DNA of 64,000 bases from contig NZ_AP014635.1 in assembly GCF_001547935.1 (NCBI RefSeq), positions 1,736,001 to 1,800,000 on the forward strand, in the 5' to 3' direction. The notes beneath the pieces were generated by a model. The model did not search any database. It saw only the letters and a list, made by a program, of their open reading frames with translations, and was not told the DNA's origin. The translations under genes were made by a program, and so were the position numbers. Each line of letters begins with the position of its first letter. Position 1 is the first letter of the stretch. This document shows positions 17,208 through 24,994 of this stretch, piece by piece. The stretch is from Vibrio tritonius (GTDB lineage: Bacteria; Pseudomonadota; Gammaproteobacteria; Enterobacterales; Vibrionaceae).

Positions 17208-19585
17208 ATATTACCTTCTACTATTAATCCTAAGTTTTTATTTTCATGCATAGAAGTATATCCACTTTCTATGATCTTAGTTACTTTTTTGTTAAGAATA
17301 GATAGTCGTCTGCTTAAACAATCAGCTCTCCATCGAGTGGAAGCACTTTTCCCTCTTTCAGATACAACAATTTCCAAAAATTCTTTTTGAGTTTTTGGCT
17401 CTCGCTCTGATATTCTCTCCATAATAACTTGCTTTGATTTATTTATACTACCTTGCTGAACAGATAAATCAAATAACGCTACAAAAGTAACTAACTCAAC
17501 GCGTTCAAACAGTTTAGGAAGCTGATCTCTCATCCACTCAATCGCACTTATTGCTGAGTCTGAATATTTTTCAATCCCTTCTAATTGTAGTCTATTAAAC
17601 AGTTCCACTTCGGATAAATTGTTAAATATCTTCACCCACCGTTCACGTTTATTATTTTGCATATCTATTGCCCAGTTTATTTGTTCTGTAATAGATGAGT
17701 TTAGCACCTTATTTAATGAAGCAAGATCTTCTTCTTTATCAAAACACCCATTAAATTGTTCTAGGTCTTTCAATTTCATTTTTCTAAGTAATGGGCCTAA
17801 AGTATTTTGACCAAAATTGTATTGAATTATCCCCCATGACATTCCTGCACCATCAAAATTGCCAGCTAATGTTCTATAGCTAGGCTCCTTTCCTTCAAAT
17901 CCTGCACTAACTTTAAGCGCGATTTCTTTAGCCTTTATTAATGGAATACAATTTTTTGAATAAAATACTGGCCACCAGTTCCAAACCGCTGAACTATCAC
18001 TAAATATTGACGTATTCTGCATCCAAGCGAGCTGATCTGCACGGTCTTTTTCGTGCTGTAGACGATCATTCACTCCAAAAATTCTGTCCAGCTCCTTAAA
18101 TAAGAAACTGGTGTCCGATTTGTGGTACCACTCGCTAGTGTGCTGCACTACGGTTAACTGGCTGGCAGCTTCAGGAGTTAATACGGACAACACTTGTTCA
18201 TCTTCTACCGTAATGCCCTCTCGTTCCTCACATGGCACTTCGGATCTTTTTGCACATAATGCGAGATTTCGAAAGAAGTCGCTCAATCCATTTTCAAGTA
18301 AGTAACCATGCGATTCATTGTCAGAAGCAAACTGAAGAGACTCTGCTTTTTCGTCTCCGTAGTATGCCTTTAAGAACGCTTGTGGTGGTTTTTCTAAAGA
18401 CATAAGTTCGTGATGCAACTGATAACGAGTGGTGACAGCGTAACCCTTCTCAGAATCATTCTCTAACACATCGAAACGGCCAAGATAACCAATTGGTTCA
18501 CCCGCCCTAATCGAAATAGAAGTTTCCGTTACTGGATTCGCATCATTATTAAAATCCAACGCATCTGTTTTACCCGTGATCTTAATATTGTCATTCGTTA
18601 TTGCGATCCAGCCTAATGTTATTGGAGAGTTGGCTGCATCATTTTTAAATGCCTTGTCGTTTTTAAACTCACATTTAGCCATCAAATATTTTTGGCCATT
18701 AATGGTATAAAACTTTAGTGCTCTTTTTCGTTCTAACGTTAGAGTACAACCCGTCATAGCGCGACCAATTATCTCACCCGCTTCCCCATTAGTACTTGGG
18801 TCAGAACGAACATTAATATAGTCATCAGCAATGACTTCAGCCGTCAATTTTTGATAAAACCACGTTGGCTCTGGAGCATTTTCTACTGGGCCACCTTTCA
18901 CAATAAATTGTGGATTTTGCTCTGATGGTGTGGGGTCGTCTGCCAGCCACAAGTTTGTCCCTACCATCGATAAACTTTTAACTAAGCCACAATTGTCTTT
19001 TACTGTGTATTTTCTAAAGGTTAACGTTTGACTACCATTGTCGAACTCTCTTGGCTCTGTTTCTTCATCCAAGATAAGTACAGTACCTTTCTTCAACTTA
19101 ATAAACGTATTGTCAGCATTCTCAATTTTTGGCTGCACCCGTCCAAACCAACTCTGCGCTAAGACATGCTGAACAGGCTCTTCTTCAACTTCTGACTTTT
19201 TATCACCTAGCGCAGCCAAGTGCATGTAAAGACTATAAAAAATAAACGTTTTATTTTGGTCACTCTCATCTTTGTAATCAAATTTATGCTCAATCAAGCA
19301 AAAATCATTACTGAACGGCAGAGTTCGACCATCATAAGTCGTCTCGGGATAATCATAATTCAAACGACAGGCTACAATTTTTCCATCTGCTATAGCCCGT
19401 ATAGGGTATTGATTTCTGACCCATGGTGCATTCTTTTTCGTAAAATGCACACCACCATGAAAAGTTGAATGGCTTGGATTAAATCCATACTGACCTATTG
19501 TCTCTTGTTTGAGTATTTTTTCGAATTCTTTCGCATTAGCAAATTCTTTGCCGTTTGATGTTTGAATAGGGAATACAAATTTCAT
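17195..19585 (-). CDS. T6SS peptidoglycan-hydrolase effector, M23-like plus lysozyme-like
   Basis: A 796-residue protein directly behind vgrG (nine bases between). Residues about 30-410 contain M23-type metallopeptidase marks spread around inserted segments: HGGVH (H43, H47), the SLYMHL motif (H122) and RYQLHHE (H391, H392). An SH3-like segment (about 247-330: VIADDYINVRSDPS, LGWIAI) lies inside. Residues about 545-796 resemble a lysozyme-type domain of phage endolysins (AGFEGKEPSY, NFDGAGMSWGIIQYNFGQNT). The plan recalls Aeromonas TseP, described as amidase plus lysozyme. It should attack target-cell peptidoglycan after delivery. No signal peptide, as expected for T6SS cargo. No DUF4123 or PAAR gene adjoins, so loading may use the VgrG tail. 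Confidence 0.8.
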   Translation of the reverse strand: MKFVFPIQTSNGKEFANAKEFEKILKQETIGQYGFNPSHSTFHGGVHFTKKNAPWVRNQYPIRAIADGKIVACRLNYDYPETTYDGRTLPFSNDFCLIEHKFDYKDESDQNKTFIFYSLYMHLAALGDKKSEVEEEPVQHVLAQSWFGRVQPKIENADNTFIKLKKGTVLILDEETEPREFDNGSQTLTFRKYTVKDNCGLVKSLSMVGTNLWLADDPTPSEQNPQFIVKGGPVENAPEPTWFYQKLTAEVIADDYINVRSDPSTNGEAGEIIGRAMTGCTLTLERKRALKFYTINGQKYLMAKCEFKNDKAFKNDAANSPITLGWIAITNDNIKITGKTDALDFNNDANPVTETSISIRAGEPIGYLGRFDVLENDSEKGYAVTTRYQLHHELMSLEKPPQAFLKAYYGDEKAESLQFASDNESHGYLLENGLSDFFRNLALCAKRSEVPCEEREGITVEDEQVLSVLTPEAASQLTVVQHTSEWYHKSDTSFLFKELDRIFGVNDRLQHEKDRADQLAWMQNTSIFSDSSAVWNWWPVFYSKNCIPLIKAKEIALKVSAGFEGKEPSYRTLAGNFDGAGMSWGIIQYNFGQNTLGPLLRKMKLKDLEQFNGCFDKEEDLASLNKVLNSSITEQINWAIDMQNNKRERWVKIFNNLSEVELFNRLQLEGIEKYSDSAISAIEWMRDQLPKLFERVELVTFVALFDLSVQQGSINKSKQVIMERISEREPKTQKEFLEIVVSERGKSASTRWRADCLSRRLSILNKKVTKIIESGYTSMHENKNLGLIVEGNICDF

Positions 19586-19594
19586 GATAAAACC

Positions 19595-21886
19595 TTAGGC
19601 AGAGAAGATGTAATTAAAACCTTGAGCCGCTGTAGACTCTTTCTCACTTGTTTCTGACTCTGTAGCTGATTGAGTAGTATTGTTAGCAACGTTTGTTGCA
19701 GTGGAAGTAGCCGAAGCACTACTACTGTTTGTATTGGCCATTTGAGCAGCAGAAGTAGATGCAGTCGACACAGTGCTTGCCGTCGTGGTTGATGTTGCGC
19801 TTGACGCTGTGCTTGTGCTGGTAGAACCAGCAATTGGCGCCTCCGGCATCGTAACATCTTCAGCAGTCCCCTCAGTAACAACACCGTCAGTTGTTGTTTT
19901 GGTTGCTGTAACTTCGCCATTAACTATCTCAGAAACGGCAATATCACTGGTTAATTTATTCGGAAGAAGCGCCGCCAACCCACTATACGCCGTGCCACTT
20001 CCTGCGCTGCCGCCTGAGTTGAGGTTCACGCCTGCACCTGAAAGGTGAACGCCTGCTGGGTCGACTTTGACAAAGCTACCGCCGGCCGTCACGGTAATTT
20101 CCGAGCCAGCTTCGATGACCACTTTTTGGCCTGCTTTAATGTGTATCTCTGTGGTGGATTGGTTTACCCACACTTTGCCTGCTTTGATGTGCAGTTCACC
20201 ATCCACCTTTAATGTACGATTACCCTTCACGCCAGTGCGGCTTTCTCCCGAAACTGTCGTGTGGCGGTTACGATTAATTTTGGTGAAATGTTTTTTATCT
20301 ATGGTGAGATGTTTATCATGGTGAATCAAACGGTTGTGATCGTTCTCCACAATTCCATCATAATCTTTCTGCGCATGCAGGTAGATTTTTTCCTGCTCTG
20401 ATTGATCCTCAAAACTCAGCTCATTGTAACCTTCACCTTGATGGCTTTCGGTGCGGATCACAGTTTTTGTCTTGTTATCCGGTAAAACATACGGCGCGAT
20501 GTTGTTTGCGTTGTAAGTTCCGCCAGTCACAATCGGCTGGTCTGGGTCGCCATTAAGGAAAGTTACGATAACTTCGTGACCAATTCGAGGCACAGCTACC
20601 ATACCGTATTGGCTACCAGCCCAACCTTGCGCAACGCGTACCCAACAGGAACTTAAATCGTCACTGTTTGAGTAGCGGTCCCAAGGGAAATGCAATTTTA
20701 CGCGGCCATGTTCATCACAAAAAATTTCTTCGCCGTCCGGTCCAACAACAACCGCAATCATAGGGCCATCAACTTGGGGTTTGGGTTGTGGCGTTGCCTG
20801 CCAAAGCTGCGTGCTTGGGATCAATTCAAATTGATTCGCGTAAGTGGTTCCGCCACTGCCCGCCTCTTCTTCCAGCGCTTGGGGTTGTTGACCTTGGCAG
20901 TTGAATCTCACAATCAGATAGTCTTGGTTAAACTCATCGTTAAGATGGTCTTCCAAACTAAACTGCATCGCCCCTGCCATCGCCATGTGGTCGCCCTTGC
21001 CATGCCATGTTTTCGCTTCACGGCGCAGGTAGGATAAACGAATATCGTTATACGCTTTACCATTGATATCATCTTTGAAACGTCCGGGGGCATCAAAATG
21101 CTCATATTGAGTCAGTTGATAGTCGGCATCTACCGCTTCTGCAGTCTGGGCAAAGCTGTAAGTTGGCTTTTTAAAACTGTAATCTTGCGCCGCAGCGGTC
21201 GTCACTTCAAATTGGCTATCCGCAAATAACTCGCTAATGTACTGCGTATCGGAAGCGCCACCAGATAATGCGTTGTAAGGCACACTCTCACTCACATAGG
21301 TAAAACTTTCTGTTTTATCTGTAAACAGCAAGGTGTGTTTGTTTTTTTCATGCACAAAACCGTATACCAGCCCTTCTTCAGCGGCGATACGGTGCAGAAA
21401 ATCCAAATCTGTTTCTCGATATTGCACGCAAAATTCACGCTTAGCGCACTCTCTTGCTACAGCAAAAGCAAAGTTGGTGATTTTCATCTCCTGCAATAAA
21501 ACAGAGATGATTTCGGGAACGGTCAATTGTTGGAAAATACGACTATTTTGGCGCAGAGCAAGTCGCTCTAACGAAGGCACCAGAGTTAACGAGTAAAAAC
21601 TGAAATGATGACCAATATCGCCCTGAGTAAAACTACGGACAATACCATTGACTCTGCGTACCAGTTCACCATCGCGATAGAGAGTTAACTCTGCGCCGCG
21701 ATCAACAATTTGTTCAGCGGTGATATTCGATTGTCGGCTAGCTAACTCAATAATGTAACGAAAACCGTAGCAAGGCTCCCCTTGAAATACACTATCTGAC
21801 ACCGACTCATGGCCATCAAAACCGTGAACCACTAAGAGATCGTCTTCTAAGCCATCGACTTTTATTTTGTAACTTAACGTCGCCAT
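19595..21886 (-). CDS. vgrG: VgrG spike protein with Ser/Thr/Ala-rich C-terminal tail
   Basis: A 763-residue T6SS spike. Residues 1-380 are the gp27-like part (start MATLSYKIKVDGLEDDLLVV; CVQYRETDLDFLHRIAAEEGL). Residues about 385-480 are the gp5 OB-fold (GPDGEEIFCDEHGRVKLHFP, CWVRVAQGWAGSQYGMVAVP, PRIGHEVIVTFLNGDPDQPI). Then come the valine/lysine-rich beta-needle repeats to about residue 635. The last 125 residues are low complexity (many S, T, A; SSSASATSTATNV) and end QGFNYIFSA. There is no enzymatic extension. The tail probably docks the effector encoded nine bases downstream. It trims the trimeric tip of the Hcp tube. Confidence 0.95.
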   Translation of the reverse strand: MATLSYKIKVDGLEDDLLVVHGFDGHESVSDSVFQGEPCYGFRYIIELASRQSNITAEQIVDRGAELTLYRDGELVRRVNGIVRSFTQGDIGHHFSFYSLTLVPSLERLALRQNSRIFQQLTVPEIISVLLQEMKITNFAFAVARECAKREFCVQYRETDLDFLHRIAAEEGLVYGFVHEKNKHTLLFTDKTESFTYVSESVPYNALSGGASDTQYISELFADSQFEVTTAAAQDYSFKKPTYSFAQTAEAVDADYQLTQYEHFDAPGRFKDDINGKAYNDIRLSYLRREAKTWHGKGDHMAMAGAMQFSLEDHLNDEFNQDYLIVRFNCQGQQPQALEEEAGSGGTTYANQFELIPSTQLWQATPQPKPQVDGPMIAVVVGPDGEEIFCDEHGRVKLHFPWDRYSNSDDLSSCWVRVAQGWAGSQYGMVAVPRIGHEVIVTFLNGDPDQPIVTGGTYNANNIAPYVLPDNKTKTVIRTESHQGEGYNELSFEDQSEQEKIYLHAQKDYDGIVENDHNRLIHHDKHLTIDKKHFTKINRNRHTTVSGESRTGVKGNRTLKVDGELHIKAGKVWVNQSTTEIHIKAGQKVVIEAGSEITVTAGGSFVKVDPAGVHLSGAGVNLNSGGSAGSGTAYSGLAALLPNKLTSDIAVSEIVNGEVTATKTTTDGVVTEGTAEDVTMPEAPIAGSTSTSTASSATSTTTASTVSTASTSAAQMANTNSSSASATSTATNVANNTTQSATESETSEKESTAAQGFNYIFSA

Positions 21887-21930
21887 CCTGACCGTTCCTA
21901 TAATATTTTTATATTTTATATATACGTCAA

Positions 21931-22014
21931 AACCTTAAGCACAAAACATCGGCTCATTTCGGCGCTGATGCCCTGTGCTTAAGGTTTAATGTATCGCCCA
22001 CCGTAGTGGGCGAT
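21931..22014 (-). promoter_or_regulatory. Two inverted repeats between hcp and vgrG
   Basis: AAACCTTAAGCACA is repeated inverted (TGTGCTTAAGGTTT) across 21930-21987, and TATCGCCCAC / GTGGGCGATA forms a tight hairpin with loop CGTA at 21992-22014. Neither has a T-run on the coding strand. They may stabilise the hcp message or partly stop transcription, giving more Hcp than VgrG; this is inferred. Confidence 0.5.
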
Positions 22015-22029
22015 AGTGTCGAAACGTGA

Positions 22030-22548
22030 TTACGCTTCAACTGGTTTACGCCAGTCATCAGCACCTGATGTACCTGCGTTAACGTGATCCCAAGTGATCT
22101 TACGGTATGTCATAGATACAGTAAGGTTTTGAGTAAAATCAGATTTCGCTGGATCTTGACAGTGTGGCATTTCACATTCGATGTCAACGATAGACGCGTT
22201 TTCCAATTTTGTAGTAAAGAAGTTTTCTTGTTTACCTTCGATTGAAGTACGGTACCATTTCAATTCAACGCTCGACATTTTCTCACCAGCAGCAAGTGCG
22301 TTGTACAGAAGAGGAACAGCTTTGTTCAAAGTTACTGTAAATTTGAAAGGTTTGTGTACACGTTGGCCTGAAGGCTGACCAGATTGAGGGTCAGTTGGTA
22401 CTGTGATGATGTGGTCGAATTGTTGAACCAGCATTTCGTCTTCATGACCTTCAACGTATGAGTCACCAATTGAATCTGAAGTACATGCACCAGCAGTGAT
22501 AAGACCTTGAGTTTGACCTTCAATTGAGATGTAACATGGAGTTGGCAT
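22030..22548 (-). CDS. hcp: Hcp, T6SS tube protein
   Basis: A 172-residue protein that stacks as hexamers to form the inner tube. It starts MPTPCYISIEGQTQGLITAG and carries the typical GHEDEMLVQQFDH and the end YRKITWDHVNAGTSGADDW, as in V. cholerae Hcp. Length matches. It is the first gene of the leftward auxiliary T6SS unit (hcp, vgrG, effector, immunity). A sigma-54-type promoter lies about 60 bases upstream. No tail-sheath or membrane-complex genes are in the window, so the structural T6SS cluster must lie elsewhere. Confidence 0.97.
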   Translation of the reverse strand: MPTPCYISIEGQTQGLITAGACTSDSIGDSYVEGHEDEMLVQQFDHIITVPTDPQSGQPSGQRVHKPFKFTVTLNKAVPLLYNALAAGEKMSSVELKWYRTSIEGKQENFFTTKLENASIVDIECEMPHCQDPAKSDFTQNLTVSMTYRKITWDHVNAGTSGADDWRKPVEA

Positions 22549-22605
22549 TATAAATTCCTTCTAACGTTGTTTGTAATAGCGCTTTGCGCTTGTTGTTATG
22601 TATAG

Positions 22606-22622
22606 AGCAAGGTCAATGCCAA
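22606..22622 (-). promoter_or_regulatory. Sigma-54-type promoter of hcp
   Basis: The minus strand reads TTGGCATTGACCTTGCT, which fits the -24/-12 consensus TGGCAC-N5-TTGC (TGGCAT, five bases, TTGCT). It ends about 58 bases before the hcp ATG. In V. cholerae hcp operons depend on RpoN and the activator VasH, so the match is in the expected place. Confidence 0.75.
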
Positions 22623-22812
22623 CAATCACCATTAATAAATTCAATAGGTTATATATAGCTACTTGCAAATAAAGCAACAAACTGCCCGTGCCTGAGCAAA
22701 AACTTGCTCAGCGGGCAAAGTTAAGTTCAATCAAACGCTTTGCTCAATGGTGTCTTGTACATCGATTTGCTACTATCGAGTTCTCTTATCCTTTCTTTTA
22801 TAGGTCAAGTCT

Positions 22813-24294
22813 ATGAGTGCATTTGAAAAACTGGTTAAGCATTCCAAAAAAGTTTCCCATTTCCAGCATCTTTATTCCATCTCAAGTTGGGACCAAGCCT
22901 CGGTCATGCCATCTGGTGGCGCAGAAGCCCGTGGCGAAGCGATGGCTGAACTCTCTGTTCATATTCATCAGCTGATGACTCAGCCACAATTGGGCGACTG
23001 GTTTGATGCAGCTCAAGACGAATCTCTTGACTCAACGCAACAAGCGATTTTACGCGAAATGAAACAGCAGTGGCAGCAAGCGACTGTTCTACCTGACGAA
23101 TTTGTCGAGGCGAAATCCCTAGCCGGGTCTAAATGTGAGCACGCCTGGCGCAAGCAGCGCACTGACAATGATTGGGCAGGCTTTGCAAAAAACTGGCAAG
23201 AGGTGGTCGCCTTATCCCAAGAAGAGGCACAACGCCGTGCGGATGTGAGCGGTTTAACGCCTTATGATGCCATGCTAAACCTCTACGAACCGGGCACCAC
23301 CAGCGCATCATTGGATGTTGTGTTCGATGATGTGAAATCCTGGCTACCACAAATGATTGACCAAGCAATAGCAAAACAAGCGACAGACAAGGTTATTCAA
23401 CCAACGGGAATTTATCCAGCACAAACCCAAAAAGCCCTTGGTCAAGAAGTGATGAAGTTGCTGCAGTTTGACTTTGACCATGGCCGCCTTGATGAAAGCG
23501 TTCACCCCTTCTGTGGTGGCGTGCCGACCGACGTGCGCATTACAACCCGTTACGATGAAAAAGAGTTTGTGCAGTCCATTATGGGCATTGTGCATGAAAC
23601 CGGTCATGCCCGCTACGAACAAGGTCTTCCTCGCGCGCTAGCTGGCACTCGCGCTGGAGAAGCTCGTTCGATGGGGATTCATGAATCTCAATCGCTGTTT
23701 TTTGAAATGCAGTTAGGTCGCAACCCACACTTCATTCAGCATCTTGCTGGGCTTACCTCGGGCCGCTTTGCCGATGCAACGCCGGGGCTATTTTCAGTCG
23801 AAAACCTGCAAAAACTCTACACTCGAGTGAAAAAAGATTTTATCCGCGTCGATGCCGATGAACTCACCTACCCTGCGCACGTCATTTTGCGTTACGAAAT
23901 TGAGCGTGACTTAATGAATGGCGCTATTTCTTATAAAGATGTCCCAGAGTTGTGGAATAACAAAATGCAGGCCTATTTGGGTCTTTCAACCCAAGGTAAT
24001 GATCGCCAAGGTTGTATGCAAGATATCCATTGGACCGATGGCAGCTTCGGTTACTTCCCAAGCTACACACTTGGTGCGATGTATGCAGCCCAGTTTATGG
24101 CATCAATGCGTAAAACCATCGATGTCGATAGCGTGTTAGATAGCGGTGATTTATCCCCTATCTTCGCTTGGTTATCTGAGAATATTTGGAGCAAAGGTAG
24201 CTTACTCACCACCAATGAAATTTTGACAAGCGCAACCGGCGAGACATTAAATCCGCAATTCTTTAAACAGCATTTAGCAACGCGCTATCTTTAA
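22813..24294 (+). CDS. Carboxypeptidase Taq (M32 metallopeptidase)
   Basis: A 493-residue cytosolic zinc carboxypeptidase. The zinc motif HETGH is at residues 261-265 and the second ligand region HESQ at 290-293, both as in M32 enzymes, and the length matches. It removes C-terminal residues from peptides. The ATG at 22813 starts MSAFEKLVKHSKKVSHFQHL, normal for the family. Its homologue borders hcp in V. cholerae too (VC1414). It is divergent from hcp and shares the 265-base gap with the hcp promoter. Confidence 0.95.
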   Translation: MSAFEKLVKHSKKVSHFQHLYSISSWDQASVMPSGGAEARGEAMAELSVHIHQLMTQPQLGDWFDAAQDESLDSTQQAILREMKQQWQQATVLPDEFVEAKSLAGSKCEHAWRKQRTDNDWAGFAKNWQEVVALSQEEAQRRADVSGLTPYDAMLNLYEPGTTSASLDVVFDDVKSWLPQMIDQAIAKQATDKVIQPTGIYPAQTQKALGQEVMKLLQFDFDHGRLDESVHPFCGGVPTDVRITTRYDEKEFVQSIMGIVHETGHARYEQGLPRALAGTRAGEARSMGIHESQSLFFEMQLGRNPHFIQHLAGLTSGRFADATPGLFSVENLQKLYTRVKKDFIRVDADELTYPAHVILRYEIERDLMNGAISYKDVPELWNNKMQAYLGLSTQGNDRQGCMQDIHWTDGSFGYFPSYTLGAMYAAQFMASMRKTIDVDSVLDSGDLSPIFAWLSENIWSKGSLLTTNEILTSATGETLNPQFFKQHLATRYL

Positions 24295-24346
24295 GCCGTT
24301 GAACGCGATTGCCGGTATATCACCCATAACAGATTGAAATTAAGAC

Positions 24347-24379
24347 AAAAAAATAGCCGAACAATATCGGCTATTTTTA
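24347..24379. terminator. Bidirectional terminator
   Basis: Stem AAAAATAGCCGA / TCGGCTATTTTT with loop ACAATA, between two converging genes. A-run on one side and T-run on the other fit both directions. Confidence 0.9.
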
Positions 24380-24403
24380 TCTAACGCTTTAAATCACGTC
24401 AGC

Positions 24404-24880
24404 TTATAGAAGGTTGATAGAAACGGTAAGCGAGTAAGTTTTCGCGTTGTCACCATCGATCACATAGTTCATGAAGTTAGCGCCAACAGAAACAGGGCCA
24501 AACACAGCGTAATCCGCGCCTACGCCATACATAGTGTCGTAACCATCATCACTCGTGCCATTGTTGTATGACGCATCCCAACGATGCAAACCCGCTTTAC
24601 CATAAACCTGAAGAGGCCCAAGGTTAATGCTTGGTTTTAGCGCAACATAGGTATCATCGATCTTCGTATTGCCCATGTCGTCAATATCTTGAAACTTGTT
24701 GTAACCAGCTTCAACACCAATAATAGGCAAAAGACCAGTACCCACATGTACGTTGTATGCAGTACCAGAGTTACCTTCTAGGTCAACACTACCTACCGAT
24801 GCGCCGCCGTAAATCCATGAATCGGCAAATGCAGTTGATGAAGCACCGATCAGTGCCAATGCTAATAACGTCTTTTTCAT
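24404..24880 (-). CDS. Small outer-membrane beta-barrel protein
   Basis: The ATG at 24880 gives a 158-residue protein with a clear signal peptide (MKKTLLALALIGASSTAFA-DS). The open frame runs back to 24937, but that adds a poor start. The mature part alternates hydrophobic and polar residues in strands (WIYGGASVGSVDLE, YNVHVGTGLLPIIGVEAGYN, YGVGADYAVFGPVSVGANF) and ends in a Leu-rich last strand (YSLTVSINLL). This suggests an eight-strand porin-like barrel of the OmpA/AcfA type. Function unknown. Confidence 0.85.
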   Translation of the reverse strand: MKKTLLALALIGASSTAFADSWIYGGASVGSVDLEGNSGTAYNVHVGTGLLPIIGVEAGYNKFQDIDDMGNTKIDDTYVALKPSINLGPLQVYGKAGLHRWDASYNNGTSDDGYDTMYGVGADYAVFGPVSVGANFMNYVIDGDNAKTYSLTVSINLL

Positions 24881-24994
24881 GATTAACCTTCTCTCAGTTG
24901 TACAGCAAGGGAAGTAAACGGCCATCCCTTGCCGCAAGTAGCGCCAAATTATAGTGATATGTCAGTTAGATGCAAATACTATACCTACAATTCA

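Noticed and set aside
19582..19920. 112-residue frame rich in Leu, Gln and Arg
   Set aside because: Shadow of the low-complexity vgrG tail in another frame.
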